Positions 48,185-59,648 of a stretch of 64,000 nucleotides of DNA are shown one piece after another. A program made the position numbers and the translations under genes. The notes under the pieces were generated by a model. It ran no database searches. It was given only the letters and a program-made list of their open reading frames with translations, and was not told where the DNA came from. Origin of the DNA: Entamoeba invadens IP1 (Eukaryota; Evosea; Mastigamoebida; Endamoebidae); the NCBI RefSeq assembly GCF_000330505.1, contig NW_004443648.1:932191-996190 (forward strand). Direction: 5' to 3'. How positions within the stretch are numbered: position 1 is the stretch's first letter; each line of letters begins with the position of its first letter.

Positions 48185-50839
48185 TATCTTTACAACACAT
48201 CCATCGAGAGTAAAGTGATTGTTGCAGCTTATGATAGTAACAACGTCTTGATATATAATACCGAGAATAATGGGTTTATTATCGACCAATATTCATGTCC
48301 TAAAGGAACAATTTTGAATTCGTCTGTGTTTGATGGGACAGGGCTTTTGTTTTTGAGACAGATGTTCACCGAAGAGGTTTTCTTGGCTGTGTCATACATT
48401 TCACCCAACTTGATACTCAAAAGCTACCAATTTACTTACATCACCGATCCAAAACCAGACCAAAATCCACTTACATTTCAGTTACTTTCAAATACAAATA
48501 CTCCAATGGAAGAGCCCCTCTTTATGGACTGCGACGAAACGACTTGTTTGTTGTCTACTGAGAACAAAGTGTATCAAATTGATATTACGCCTGCTTCCGG
48601 AGATGCTTACCCGATATGTTCAATTAAAGAACGAACAACTCTCTCAAAGACAAATCTCCACTGTACACCTCAAAAGACAGTTCCGACCAAATTTGACACA
48701 ACTGCAGTCGAATGTGTTGATATGGACAAGCTTTATCTCTTTAAAGAAGACGGCGTCGTCGAAATGACTTCTTATATATATGAAGACACCCCACTTATCT
48801 CTGTTTTGGGTAATGGCGATTTGGTCATGTACGACGGAAATCGCGTTTTTGTGCACACTGGAATGAATCAGTTGTTGTACAACTCATATAAATTGCCAGA
48901 GGATGTTTTAGTAGCGACAAACAACTACGTTCTCACGAAAACGGGTATTTACAAATATGGAAATACACAACTGAACGTTTTTACAGAACCAGTTGTGCAA
49001 GACACTTGTGTCGTGAAAGCTTCTGAAATCGTTTATAACACAAAAGCGACACTTTTCCATCCGTCACAAACAGCACTTGGAGGAGAATACATCAATGATT
49101 GTATTGGTGTAGTCTATGTAGACACCCGGTTTGGACAGAACTTGACTCCTGAATCATTGTCCAACTACAATTTTACATTCAGTGTTGGGGAGTATAGTAC
49201 TTCGATGAGTGATCTTGCAAGTAAAGGATTTATTCGAGTGAATAAGATGAATGTGTCATATGACAACACCATTACAACCATTTTTAATCTTAAAGGAGAG
49301 GAGGAAGAAACTATGAGAGGGTTCAATGTCTATTTCATACTCAATTGGACAACGGGCGAACACAAGTCTTCGAGCATCTATACGTACACTGGCAAGCCAA
49401 TAAGTTTGAGAAGCGGTGTTATTCGGTATGAAATCAACAATCGACAATACAAAGTGAATATTAAGGAGACACTTGATTTTGATATTACTCAAGACATCTA
49501 CAACACCGAAAACCAACAAATTGATTTGGTTAAATTTAAAACAAAAACGTACATTCAATATGGAGAGTTGGTTGACATCAATGACACGAATGCATATCTT
49601 AATGAACGAAAAGTGTTACAGTATTGGGTGTATAATTCGTATTTGTACTCGCAATTTCTTCGCGATGTATGTACTTCAGAGACCACTAAAGTAGTTCAAA
49701 TGAAAAAGAAAGGGGTATGTGAGGTGCCCACGTACACGTACTTCATGAAGGATCAAACAACAACGACGACTGAAAATGTGGAGTGTTGTAACAGTGACAC
49801 GTGTAACACTATATTTGTTGAAGGTGTTGATTGTAAACCATTAGAAGGTGTTGTGACTGATGTGTATTCATCTACATTGGTTAAGCTTGCGTTGACAAAG
49901 AAATTTGATTTTATGGACGAGAGAAGTTGTTTTGAAAAGATGGTCAATCAGTCTGCTACTGGGTCTTTCTTTTTAGAATGTGTGTACGGCAACATGCAGA
50001 CACTTGCCGAGTGTGTAGACAATAAAACAGTTTCGTCGTGTGCGCAAGTGATGTTTTCCAATAGCGCCGATGACACGAAGGTTGAGAAGCAGCAGGTGGT
50101 AGCAGACAGTGGCGAGAAAGTGCAGCTTCTTACAGCGACTTCTTCGATTAGTCCGACAAGCACAAACATTGTAACACCCCAAAACATGAATACTGATACA
50201 TTCAAATTCCAAGTCCAAAGTATTCTTAACGCGAATGGGAAGGACGCAACGACGGAGACTCCAGTCGCCAAGTTGTTCTTCAAGAAAATGTCGAAAGTAA
50301 AAAACACGCGACATTTGAAAGGAGCGGGAATGGAGTTGCCGTCCATTGATGTGGATGACAAGAGCACCGCCTTATTAGTAGGTGATGGGTTAACTGTTGA
50401 TAATGAGAATGTATATATCAAAGACAACATCACCGTCTGTCTTGAAATGAACGAGTTTTGTTCCGAAGGGATCAGTGCGGATCAAAAGATCGATATCATC
50501 TACGTAGTGAATGGTATCAATGAAGACCAAGAAATCGTCATTTTGGACGGAGGAAGTACTCCGAGTTTCATCGACTCTGAGAACAAAAAGGTGTGCAATA
50601 CAGTGAACAAACCGGGGTCCGTCTATCCAGTTATTACTCAAATAGAAGACCCTCCCGTCGTAGAAAAGGGGAAAGCTAAGAATGGTGTTATTATAGGGAT
50701 AGTAGTATCTGTTATAGTGTGTGTTATTATAGCCGTGTTGATCATTTTAAGTGTTGTTGGTGTTCAGACACTTATGAAGAGAAGAAGAATGAAAATCATC
50801 AATGAAGCGTTCCAAGACGATTCAATTTCCGATATTTGA
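48185..50839 (+). CDS. Type I membrane protein, 5' end lost in gap
   Basis: At least 884 residues are visible; the start and signal peptide lie in the gap. The first 330 residues have repeating strand patterns (VIVAAYDSNNVLIYNT, GNGDLVMYDGNRVFVHTG), suggesting a beta-propeller. Residues about 420-640 contain many Cys, including CC and several C-x-x-x-C spacings, with numerous N-glycosylation sequons. A single membrane span (GVIIGIVVSVIVCVIIAVLI) is followed by a 25-residue basic-then-acidic tail (KRRRMKIINEAFQDDSISDI). It looks like a surface receptor or adhesin. I recognise no family; it is not an obvious Gal/GalNAc lectin subunit. Confidence 0.6.
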   Translation, partial: YLYNTSIESKVIVAAYDSNNVLIYNTENNGFIIDQYSCPKGTILNSSVFDGTGLLFLRQMFTEEVFLAVSYISPNLILKSYQFTYITDPKPDQNPLTFQLLSNTNTPMEEPLFMDCDETTCLLSTENKVYQIDITPASGDAYPICSIKERTTLSKTNLHCTPQKTVPTKFDTTAVECVDMDKLYLFKEDGVVEMTSYIYEDTPLISVLGNGDLVMYDGNRVFVHTGMNQLLYNSYKLPEDVLVATNNYVLTKTGIYKYGNTQLNVFTEPVVQDTCVVKASEIVYNTKATLFHPSQTALGGEYINDCIGVVYVDTRFGQNLTPESLSNYNFTFSVGEYSTSMSDLASKGFIRVNKMNVSYDNTITTIFNLKGEEEETMRGFNVYFILNWTTGEHKSSSIYTYTGKPISLRSGVIRYEINNRQYKVNIKETLDFDITQDIYNTENQQIDLVKFKTKTYIQYGELVDINDTNAYLNERKVLQYWVYNSYLYSQFLRDVCTSETTKVVQMKKKGVCEVPTYTYFMKDQTTTTTENVECCNSDTCNTIFVEGVDCKPLEGVVTDVYSSTLVKLALTKKFDFMDERSCFEKMVNQSATGSFFLECVYGNMQTLAECVDNKTVSSCAQVMFSNSADDTKVEKQQVVADSGEKVQLLTATSSISPTSTNIVTPQNMNTDTFKFQVQSILNANGKDATTETPVAKLFFKKMSKVKNTRHLKGAGMELPSIDVDDKSTALLVGDGLTVDNENVYIKDNITVCLEMNEFCSEGISADQKIDIIYVVNGINEDQEIVILDGGSTPSFIDSENKKVCNTVNKPGSVYPVITQIEDPPVVEKGKAKNGVIIGIVVSVIVCVIIAVLIILSVVGVQTLMKRRRMKIINEAFQDDSISDI

Positions 50840-50959
50840 GAAACTTGTGTGTTTTCTTTTGGGTTCAATTAAATAACAAAAATTAACAATTGTGTTATTG
50901 AGTTTTTGTTATAAATTATTAAAAGAATAAAAGAACTAAAAAATTTAATAGGAAAATTA

Positions 50960-52837
50960 ATGAGGAAGAAGACTGTGTACGATGTTGAAAATTCTATAAG
51001 ACAGTACGAAGAGTTTTTACGCCAAATTACTCTGAGGAGCGATTACAACACAGAAGTCGAGACAAGATTTGGGACGATCGAAAATGGCCGTTTCATATCA
51101 GGCATAAAACAAGAGGAGTTTCATTCGATCTTGGGGTTTGCGAATCGTTCTGAAACACTGAAACAGACAGAGACGAATACGACGGAACACATCTTCAAAA
51201 ATGAAAGAAACGACACAGTAAGAGTTGTTGATGCGATTGAAAATGGCGAAAAGGTGCGATACGTCGAAGTCAAAGAGTCACTGAGGAAGGAAGAGATAGT
51301 ACTTGGAAGACATGAATACGGTCTTAGAGTTGCGTTATCAAGAGAAACACAAGAAGCATATAACAGCGATACTGTGTATGGGAAAGAGCGAATGACACGA
51401 CAGAAACATAGATACACGTTTTACTTCGAGGACTTTTTCCATGTTGATTTTACTGATGTTGTTCAACATTCATTTGAAGACGACAAGAAGACTCGATCGT
51501 ATGAAGTTGAGTTTGAATTTGATTCCAACGTCATTGCAGACTATTTGGGTGATGAGAGCAAACCAAGACTCCGCGAAAAGATCACGAAGTACATGGGATA
51601 CATCAACAACTTCCGCGACTTGATCAAGAAGTCCCATGGAAACTACTTCAAAGACCTTGAAATGAACAAAGAGTATAGTTTGGGGTTTGCACTGTCGCGA
51701 TTTGTGTGCGACTCGATCACCGGGACTGAGGGACAGTCTAACAATTTTCCGGGTGCGATGCCCGTCAATTTTGGAAGGACATCCTTTGAAATTATTCAGA
51801 AAAGTCCGTACATTGTCTCCGAGAAAACAGATGGTGTCAGGCATTTTGTATTAGTGACAGAGAAAGAAGTCTATTTGGTCACCAGAAAGATGGAGTTTTA
51901 TAAAGTCAACTTCCCCGAGTTTGTTGAGATCTCTGGGAAGCATGGTGTTTCATTATTTGATGGCGAGATTGTGAGAAACATCAATACTTTTCGACCAGTT
52001 TTGATGCTGTTTGATGCGATGATAGTCGACGGGTATAACATCACCAAACAGATCTACAGCGAAAGGATCAAGAAAATTGAAGAAGTGGTTCAGAGGTACA
52101 ATGAGTTGATACAAGAGGATGATGTGCAGAGTGAGAGTGGACTATCGAGTGAGAAGAAGGTGCCTACTACGGAGAGAGTGTTTGATATCATTGTGAAGAC
52201 GTTCTTTAAAAAGGAGGATATCAAGAAGATCTTTGAAATGATCTGCTTTAATGACCAAATTGATAGTTATGTCATTCAAGACGAGTTGAGATGCCATAGG
52301 TCTGATGGTATCATTTTTGCACCAGATATCCCATATCAACCGTTTGCAAATCCTGGGTTGTTTAAATGGAAATATATGACACATTGGACGATCGATTATG
52401 GCATCAAAGAGTACGGATATTATGGAGATAATCGAGAGATGTTGTTCACGGTCGACAGACAAAGAGATATCATAATGAGAGAGTTGAACTTTTCAAATGC
52501 GGACTTGGACGCATTTGACGAAGACAAAGAGAAGTATGGGTGGAATACGAGCGGAGTTGTGGAAACGTCGTTTGATGTGTGGACGGGGAGATGGAAATAT
52601 TTGATATATCGGTATGATAAGCCAAAGCCGAATCATATTAGTGTGTGTGTTGATACATTAGAAGCAATGGCTTGTAATATATCCCAAGAGGAACTTATTT
52701 ACCGATGTTCGGTACCACTTGGAGAGGACAGATGGACCCAATTGTATTTCAACGAGCTTAAAAAGCAAGTTGAAGCGTTCCCAGAAAAGATGAGACAAAG
52801 GTTAGAAATGAAATCAAAACAAATGGAAGTCGAATGA
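50960..52837 (+). CDS. Bifunctional mRNA capping enzyme (TTM triphosphatase + guanylyltransferase)
   Basis: The protein has 625 residues. Residues 1-235 are a tunnel-type (TTM/Cet1-like) RNA triphosphatase: EVETRFG (32-38) and YEVEFEFD (181-188) are the metal-binding ExE strands. Residues 265 to about 600 are a GTP:RNA guanylyltransferase: KTDGVR (motif I, Lys289 forms the GMP adduct), FDGEIV (III, 333-338), LFDAM (IIIa), SDGIIF (IV) and FKWKYMTHWTIDY (V). No methyltransferase domain follows. Together the two domains build GpppN on nascent mRNA. A TTM domain fused to guanylyltransferase resembles large DNA viruses more than animals, which use a phosphatase-type triphosphatase. Confidence 0.9.
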   Translation: MRKKTVYDVENSIRQYEEFLRQITLRSDYNTEVETRFGTIENGRFISGIKQEEFHSILGFANRSETLKQTETNTTEHIFKNERNDTVRVVDAIENGEKVRYVEVKESLRKEEIVLGRHEYGLRVALSRETQEAYNSDTVYGKERMTRQKHRYTFYFEDFFHVDFTDVVQHSFEDDKKTRSYEVEFEFDSNVIADYLGDESKPRLREKITKYMGYINNFRDLIKKSHGNYFKDLEMNKEYSLGFALSRFVCDSITGTEGQSNNFPGAMPVNFGRTSFEIIQKSPYIVSEKTDGVRHFVLVTEKEVYLVTRKMEFYKVNFPEFVEISGKHGVSLFDGEIVRNINTFRPVLMLFDAMIVDGYNITKQIYSERIKKIEEVVQRYNELIQEDDVQSESGLSSEKKVPTTERVFDIIVKTFFKKEDIKKIFEMICFNDQIDSYVIQDELRCHRSDGIIFAPDIPYQPFANPGLFKWKYMTHWTIDYGIKEYGYYGDNREMLFTVDRQRDIIMRELNFSNADLDAFDEDKEKYGWNTSGVVETSFDVWTGRWKYLIYRYDKPKPNHISVCVDTLEAMACNISQEELIYRCSVPLGEDRWTQLYFNELKKQVEAFPEKMRQRLEMKSKQMEVE

Positions 52838-52947
52838 ATTGTGAATGTCAAGTGAAGGTAGGGTATAATTCTGTTATTCATTTTATTAAAGTTAGTAGTA
52901 TATATATTATAATTTATACTATTCATAACGCAAACAATGGTTTTGAT

Positions 52948-54439
52948 TTATTTCTTCTTTCCTTTGGAAGCTTTGGGTGTCACTTTCTTTGTTACTTTCG
53001 TAATAATTTTCTTTGGAGCTTTCTTTACAATTTTCTTCACTTTATTGGCCACTTTGGCTTTGGTTTTTTTAATTGTCCCTTTGAGTTTATTCATCGTCTT
53101 TTTAACACTCTTTACAGTGCTTTTTACTTTACTGGCGGATTTTTTAATACTTTTGACACTCGACTTGACTTTATTTTTAATCGAAGTTTTGACGGTGCCT
53201 TTCACTTTACCAACAACCTTTTTTACTCCTTTGACAACTTTTTTTGCTTTGGTGGAAGCCTTCTTGGCTGAAGCACCAACTCTGGCGGTAGTTTTGTTGA
53301 TGGACGTTTTCAAAGTGCCTTTGATCTTGTCTTTCACCTTCTTCTCGACCTTGTCCATCGCAAGTTTTGCAACACCCTTTCCAACTGCTTTCGCCGTCTG
53401 CTTTATGCCATTTGCCGTGATCTTTTTCCCCACATTCTTCAGTCCAGTTTTAGCTGCCGATGCGATTTGTTTCGCACTTTTTCCTTTCAAGTTCTTGACG
53501 CCATTCTTGACGGTCGATAATTTCAACGCTTTGTCTCCACCAGCTATCTTTGACAAATTATCGTTATATGTGGTTTTGAAGCCTTTTGTGGTTTTCTTTA
53601 TGTCACCTAACGTGTTCTTCATCTTTTTTTTCACATTAAACGCTTCTTTAAATTTGCTCTTTGCAGTCGACTTCAAATTGGCAGATGAAAGATCAAGCTT
53701 CTGTCCAGTTAGTACTTTCTTACCAGCACCAACAGCAGCATCTGCTACGACACCAACAGCTTTGTCTATTGCCCAGTTCTTTGCGTTATTCAAAGCAGTC
53801 TTCCCACCTTGTTTCAACCCTTCCTTAACCCCACCTTTTTGATACCCTTTTGAAAAGTCGGTCGCAACATCCACCGTTTTCTTCGCTACAGAAGCAACTG
53901 TTTTCACTGCTTTCGCTCCAGTTTCAATGGTTTTAGAAGCTGCTGCAATGGGTGCTTTTTGTTAAATGTGTTATAATAATAATAATATTTATTATATAAA
54001 TAATTATAATAATTATAATAATATTTATTATATTAATAATTATAATAATTAAGTTATAAAACAAACCAGCAACAGCATTAACACCAGGTATGACAGAAGC
54101 AACAGTAGCTACTTTATTCACAACACCGGCCACTTTGGCAACAGTCCCAGCCACATTAGCTACCTTGTCAAGACCACTTGATATCTTCTCACCATTCTTC
54201 GCCATCCAATCGGTCGACTTCTCTACCACGTTGTGAATACTACTCTTTGCTTTGTCTAACCAACCGTCATCAAGCAAAAAGTCTGACTCGTTGCCTTCGA
54301 AGACTTCGAGAAAGTTGTCCAAATCAGTTTCCCCAAAGATGTCATCTTGGGAGAAAAAGTCGAGGTCAAAATCAAATTTCAACGATGAGGACGAAACGCA
54401 ACAGATCAGAACGCAGAAAAGGAAAATTCCGTATTTCAT
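52948..54439 (-). CDS. Secreted acidic/lysine-rich bipartite protein, two exons
   Basis: Exon 1 is 54439-54067: signal peptide (MKYGIFLFCVLICCVSSSS), a strongly acidic Asp/Glu/Phe segment (residues 20-65), then a small-residue helical segment (NVAGTVAKVAGVVNKVATVA). Exon 2 ends at 52948 and is Lys/Ala/Thr/Ser/Val-rich, histone-H1-like over 300 residues, with an extremely basic C-terminus. The intron opens GTTTGT at 54066; its end is uncertain, CAG at 53943 or AAG at 53955, and both keep the frame, giving about 455-459 residues. Acidic and basic parts could pair intramolecularly. No family is recognised; a cationic granule or wall protein is one possibility. Confidence 0.65.
53943..54066 (-). 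other. AT simple-sequence intron (about 112-124 bases)
   Basis: GTTTGT donor followed by TTA/ATT repeats. Read through, it would encode an Ile/Asn run and a stop, which is why two separate frames appear. Confidence 0.65.
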
Positions 54440-55377
54440 TAATATAATATGATTTGGAGATCATTAGGAAAATGTTTACCATTCTTCAAACTTGTTGAAC
54501 CACAGCTATCTGTCGGAGTTATTTAATGGAACTCAATTGCAAAAAAAATTATTCTGGTTAATTTATGTATTATATTCGATAGTTTATTGTTAATTGTGCA
54601 GCAAAGTGATTAAATATGCCTTTTGATAACAAAAAAAGTGGGGTTTTTAGTTTTGTTATTTATTTGGAAGTTTTTAGAACATTATTATTATCATCAACAC
54701 AAAAATAGAAAATCATATTGTTTTTTTTGGTAATTTTTATAGTTAATTGAAAGAGAAAGTGGTAAAGACAAAAAAAAATGTTACTAGTTGAATTAATGTA
54801 AAATTTATTAAAATAAACTATCAAACTCTTTTTTAAAAAATAAATAATTGTTAATATTTGAGTGATTATAATTCCAAAGATTTCTATAATAAGATAAAGC
54901 CCCGATACTTTGTTTCAAAAATTAGCTTTTTTATTATGGATTTTAGTTTTCTCAACCAAAAAGATGTTCGTATCGTATTTAGTAGTAGTTTCCAAAATAT
55001 TAAATTAATCAAAAACTTTTCAAAAATCACAAATTGTTGATTTAGTAACTATACTAAAATTATAATATTATTATTCTATATTATAATAATTAAAATACTA
55101 GTATGTATTATAATTTATATTATTTTTTTTCAAACAATAATGGTATTTATATTAGTAAATATTAATTAAATTTAATTAAAAAAAAACAAATATAATAGTA
55201 AAGTTCTTATTATTAGTAGTTAGTATTTATTGTAAATTAAATAAGTTACAATTATTTAAATAGACATTTTAATGTATTAATAAATATGATAATAATTACT
55301 ATAGTATATGATACAAAACATAAGAATAAAAAACAAATCAATGAGAATGTACAAATGTCTGGTTATGTAATTATGGT
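54440..55377. other. AT-rich spacer
   Basis: No ATG-led frame with coding character; TTA/TAA palindromes and poly-A/T only. Confidence 0.5.
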
Positions 55378-55956
55378 TTAAAATTTCAACTCACCCCTTC
55401 GAAGGAAGCAGTTATTTGCTGTGTCTTTTGACACTTCGAACAAATGTTCTGACATCCCAATTCCGATATTAATAACTTCTTTTTTTCCACAGAGATAGAC
55501 TCCATCTTTCCATACTCTTTCTATCTGTTCTGTTTTATAATTTCGTTTTCCTTTTGCTACCCTTTTGCACTCAAAGAAATAGCCGAGTTCTAAGCATATA
55601 TCCATTAACAGGCAACTCATGAAGTAAGTCTTTTTATTGAGGTATTTTCGAAAAGCTTTCTTTTGATCCAGTCCTTCAATAATATCCTTATTATAGTCTA
55701 CTTTACAACAACTCTTCACGAATTCCCCAATGTCAAGTTTCTCGTTTTGAAAAGTCAACGTTTTGATGGAAAAGAGTTGGTGGGTCAGCCGCGCTTTCTT
55801 TCGAGGCTTCTTAAACTCGACCACTGAATGTTGATTGATCAAATACACAAGAAAGCCTTGAAGGATGGCTTTTTCTTCTCTCTTCTGTCGACTCTCGAGA
55901 GCGTGTTGCTGCCTTTTGTCGACAGGTCTGACCACGTTTCTTTTGGTCTGCTGCAT
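55378..55956 (-). CDS. Hypothetical basic protein
   Basis: The open frame extends to a GTG at 56211, but the first ATG is at 55956 (MQQTKRNVVRP), giving 192 residues. The N-terminus is Arg/Lys/Gln-rich; residues 30-130 are helical (ILQGFLVYLINQHSVVEF, KTYFMSCLLMDICLELG), and the C-terminus includes ERVWKDGVYLCGKKE. The layout suggests a small nuclear or DNA/RNA-binding protein, but I recognise no family. The extra 85 upstream codons without a stop may hold a missed exon or be chance. Confidence 0.5.
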   Translation of the reverse strand: MQQTKRNVVRPVDKRQQHALESRQKREEKAILQGFLVYLINQHSVVEFKKPRKKARLTHQLFSIKTLTFQNEKLDIGEFVKSCCKVDYNKDIIEGLDQKKAFRKYLNKKTYFMSCLLMDICLELGYFFECKRVAKGKRNYKTEQIERVWKDGVYLCGKKEVINIGIGMSEHLFEVSKDTANNCFLRRGELKF

Positions 55957-58900
55957 ACCAATGACAATGAGTTCATTCACTTTAAATGACAAATCCAAAG
56001 TGGTCGTTTTTGTTCTAAAAATGAATAATGGTACTGCTATCCTGATTCGTTGGTTAAAAAACGGCGCATTCCACTTGGAAATATATAAATATATATTGTT
56101 TGAAAAAATTCTGTTTTGTAGATTGTGATAGGGGTTTCTCGTACAAAGTTGGACTCTATGAACAATTGCATATCTGGTGCAATTGTGTATTTCATTGGCT
56201 AACTTAAACACACTTTTATTTAGTATAATTGATTAAGAAAAATAATTTCTCGATGTTGGGCGAAAGTCCAAGTCCAAAAACAACTCATCTTGTTTGTTTT
56301 TTCTGATGTTTGCAGAAGCTCTTCACACGTTATTTTAGGCTTGACAGTTGAAAAGTTTTGACCCTAGCAAAACTGCATATTGTTAACCAATTAATTGTTT
56401 TGTTACTGATTAATAACAATATTTATATTGTAAATAGTGTTTGTTTTTTATTGGAGCGTTTTGCTGCATCATTGTGCATTTTGAAAGTTTCATTGGAATT
56501 TAACTCCGCATATGGAAAAACAAATAAATAGAAAATCGTGGATAAACAAAACCAAAGCAATTTAAATATTTTTTTTTTCTTATTTGTTTTCTCATAGAAA
56601 AATATTTATCAATATTATTAAATATGTTTTCTTATTCAACTAATAAATATTTATTATAACAACAGAATTCGAGTCATTTTAAATGATTATTGATTATACT
56701 CTCAAGTGTCGGCAAATTCTTTTATTTAAAACCATGAAATGTTACCAAATGTCTTTATTTTGCTTATTAAAAAAGAACAAAGACACTTTAGAATGTTTAA
56801 TTCGACTATTGTAAGTCTTCAAGTTTATTATTGACATTATATTAAGATTCAAATTTATTTGATATGTTTTAATCTCTTCATGTGAATTTTAGTTTCGAGG
56901 AAATGTAATATAAATTCTATACCATCCAAAACGATTATAAAACATTTTTGTTCAGTTTTATTTGGATAAATCTTATGATAAATTATAAAAGCTGTTCAAT
57001 CAAATTGTTAACTCCATTGATAATTAAAGAACAAAAAATTTTCAGAATTTAACAATTTAAGCTCAAAAACGATCAGAATTTTGGTTTTCTCAACATTCAA
57101 ACCAAAACCCAATAATTTAAATCTTCTTTTAACCGTTTATTTGTAACCCGGGATAACAAGGTCCACAAAGAGGAACACTTAATTATTATGTTGTTTTTTT
57201 CAAATTAGAAGTTTTGCTCACTCCTATTTTAAGTAAATTTAATTAATCTAAAATTGGATAATCAAGTTTTATAAATATTAATTTGACCGGTATTTTTAAG
57301 ACCTCATAATAAATAAATGAAACATATTAAAACTATTAAACTTTATTCTTTGCTTAATTGGTCTGTTAGTCGAACCCAATAATGTTATTTTAAATTATAA
57401 AAATGTTTATTTAAATTTATTATCCAATATGAATCTGTTTTTTTCAAAGTGCACAACAGAAAAAATATATATAACATTCAATTAGTGAACATAAAAACGA
57501 ACCAAAGGCTCAAGTTGAAATGAAGATAAAAGACATAATATTTAACTTCGGTTTATATACACAATGAGTAGTATTAATTAAAAAAGTGACTCAAAAATTT
57601 ACTTTTGGTGATTCAATTAATTAAAAAAATATAAGAATCAACGAGGTACTTACCATATTTTTTTTAATACCCCATGTTTTTCGTTCTAGCTTGAAAAATT
57701 TTATAAATATTTTGTCTTACTATTATCGCAATTGTTTTATAAATAAGATTCTAAACAAACTTTATGAAACTGTAGGTAGCGATTTAACATCATTATTTTA
57801 CACAATAATTGCATGGCTTATTATTAACAACTTTTTTATACAATTTAATTGTTGTTTTTATTGGTATTATTTTAATACCAGCTTTAGTCTTTATCATTAT
57901 TTGAATGCAAACATTGTTATGTTTGGAATAATTCACATTTTGTTGTTTGTAAATTTGAAGAGACTAAATTCTAAAGAGTAAAATTTGTTTTTAAAAATCT
58001 GAATCTGTGATGTACATGTAGATCACACAAGAGATTATAGATGTCTTCCAATGAGAAATTGTGACACCACAAATTCAAAAACGAACTAAAATGCAGACGT
58101 TGTAAATACAACAATGGTTTGTACTTATATTTAAACTCAACTTTCTACATTGGAACGAAGATTGTTTTTGATTGTATGCAATATGAAAAAATATACTGTA
58201 TTGTTTTACAACAATCAAAAAAGTATGTTATTTTAATTTATCGTCCGACACAAGAAATACAACAAGTTTTTAGAATGTAAATTATTTACAATTAGCAACA
58301 AAAGATGGAGCAAACAAGAAACATTCATCTATTAACAATTTGAAATAACAATTATAAACAAGACGACAAACAATTCTAATAGAAAGCACAATGTCGACAC
58401 CAAATCTTCATTTTGTTAATTTTATTCAAATTTACTTTGACAAAGACTAATTTGAAAAAAATAAAAAACTTGTTGTTATTATATATAATCGACAAAAAGA
58501 TTATATTTCACCACTGGAATATAATCATTTTATCTGAACCAGTGTTCAGATACCACTTCATTGTTTGTGTTTCAAAGCTTTCCAAAAATTGGTCTTATAT
58601 TCAATTAGCAACAAGTTGTAAAATGTTAAATGTAATTCAATGAAGAGTTATAACGTAATTTAAAATGTAGTGTTGTCTTCTTCATCACAATAGAAAATTA
58701 TTTAATACAAAAGAAAAGTTTCTCATTATTATCACTATCAAAACAATATAAGAAGAATATTTCGTGGTATTTTTATCAAAATTCAAATGATTAAAAAATT
58801 GATATGCAATTTGAATTAAGAATTTGGGTAAATAAATGAAATTTTTTTCGTATTATGGCGCTTCATAACCGGTTGAGGTACTTATAATGTATTTAAAATC

Positions 58901-59648
58901 CAAATAGTTAAATTATAATTATACATCCATTCTAATTTTTTTTAGTAAATCCCAACAATTTATAGTTTCTAAGATAATAAAACCACAACATTTCACTTTT
59001 TAATTTACGCCGTCTTTTATATAAAAAATTAAACTACTTTTTGAAAAAGCAAACCATTGTTTCCTAATCTATGAATTGTGGGTGTTGTTATATAATGTAA
59101 AACAAAATGTATATTTTTGATATGATTATTAAATAATTTTAAATATAATAAATAATAAGTGTTTTATGGTTATTATTACATTAACTTTTAATAAACGGGA
59201 TTAGTAATATAAGAAAGGTTTAAGAAAAAAATTCGTTACAACATATAAATCGAATTTCTATCCACTTTTTAGACAAAAATATAAACATAATTATCAGTAC
59301 CAGATTATAAATTAAAACCCTGCTTATTTATAATGGGCTGGCTTTACCCAAAGTCTTTTCAAAGGCACAAAATGGACAAAAATACCCTTTGACAAACTAA
59401 CATGATAATTTGCAAAACCACTCTATATTAGTCATTCTTAAACCATTTTTTTCTTTTTAAGTGACCTTAATTATTGCAAAATGTGTAAAATGTCGTTTTT
59501 CTGATGTTTAATCCACCCAAAAATGAAAAAGAAGTGTTGCAAAATAAAATCGGAGGTGATTGGTCAACGAAGAAAGTCTAAAAAGATAATTAAAAAGAGG
59601 ATTATACGTTGATAAACAAAGATCGCTACAATCTGATTAAATAGAACA
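55957..59648. other. 3.7 kb gene-poor AT-rich region
   Basis: No convincing gene. Minus-strand 56960-57140 resembles a decayed reverse-transcriptase palm segment. Frames at 57691-57981 and 58413-58643 are Ile/Asn/Phe/Leu-rich, lack support and are judged spurious. Short imperfect inverted repeats occur (TTTTTGATTGT / ACAATCAAAAA near 58166-58222). Confidence 0.5.

Noticed and set aside
52937..53842. 301-codon Phe/Leu/Thr-rich plus-strand frame
   Set aside because: Antisense shadow of the lysine-rich exon (AAA/AAG read as TTT/CTT).
57691..57981. 96-codon hydrophobic frame
   Set aside because: Begins at TTG, is Ile/Asn/Phe/Tyr-rich as expected for AT-rich noncoding DNA, and has no recognisable domain.
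58413..58643. 76-codon frame
   Set aside because: AT-driven composition, no family, no promoter signal.
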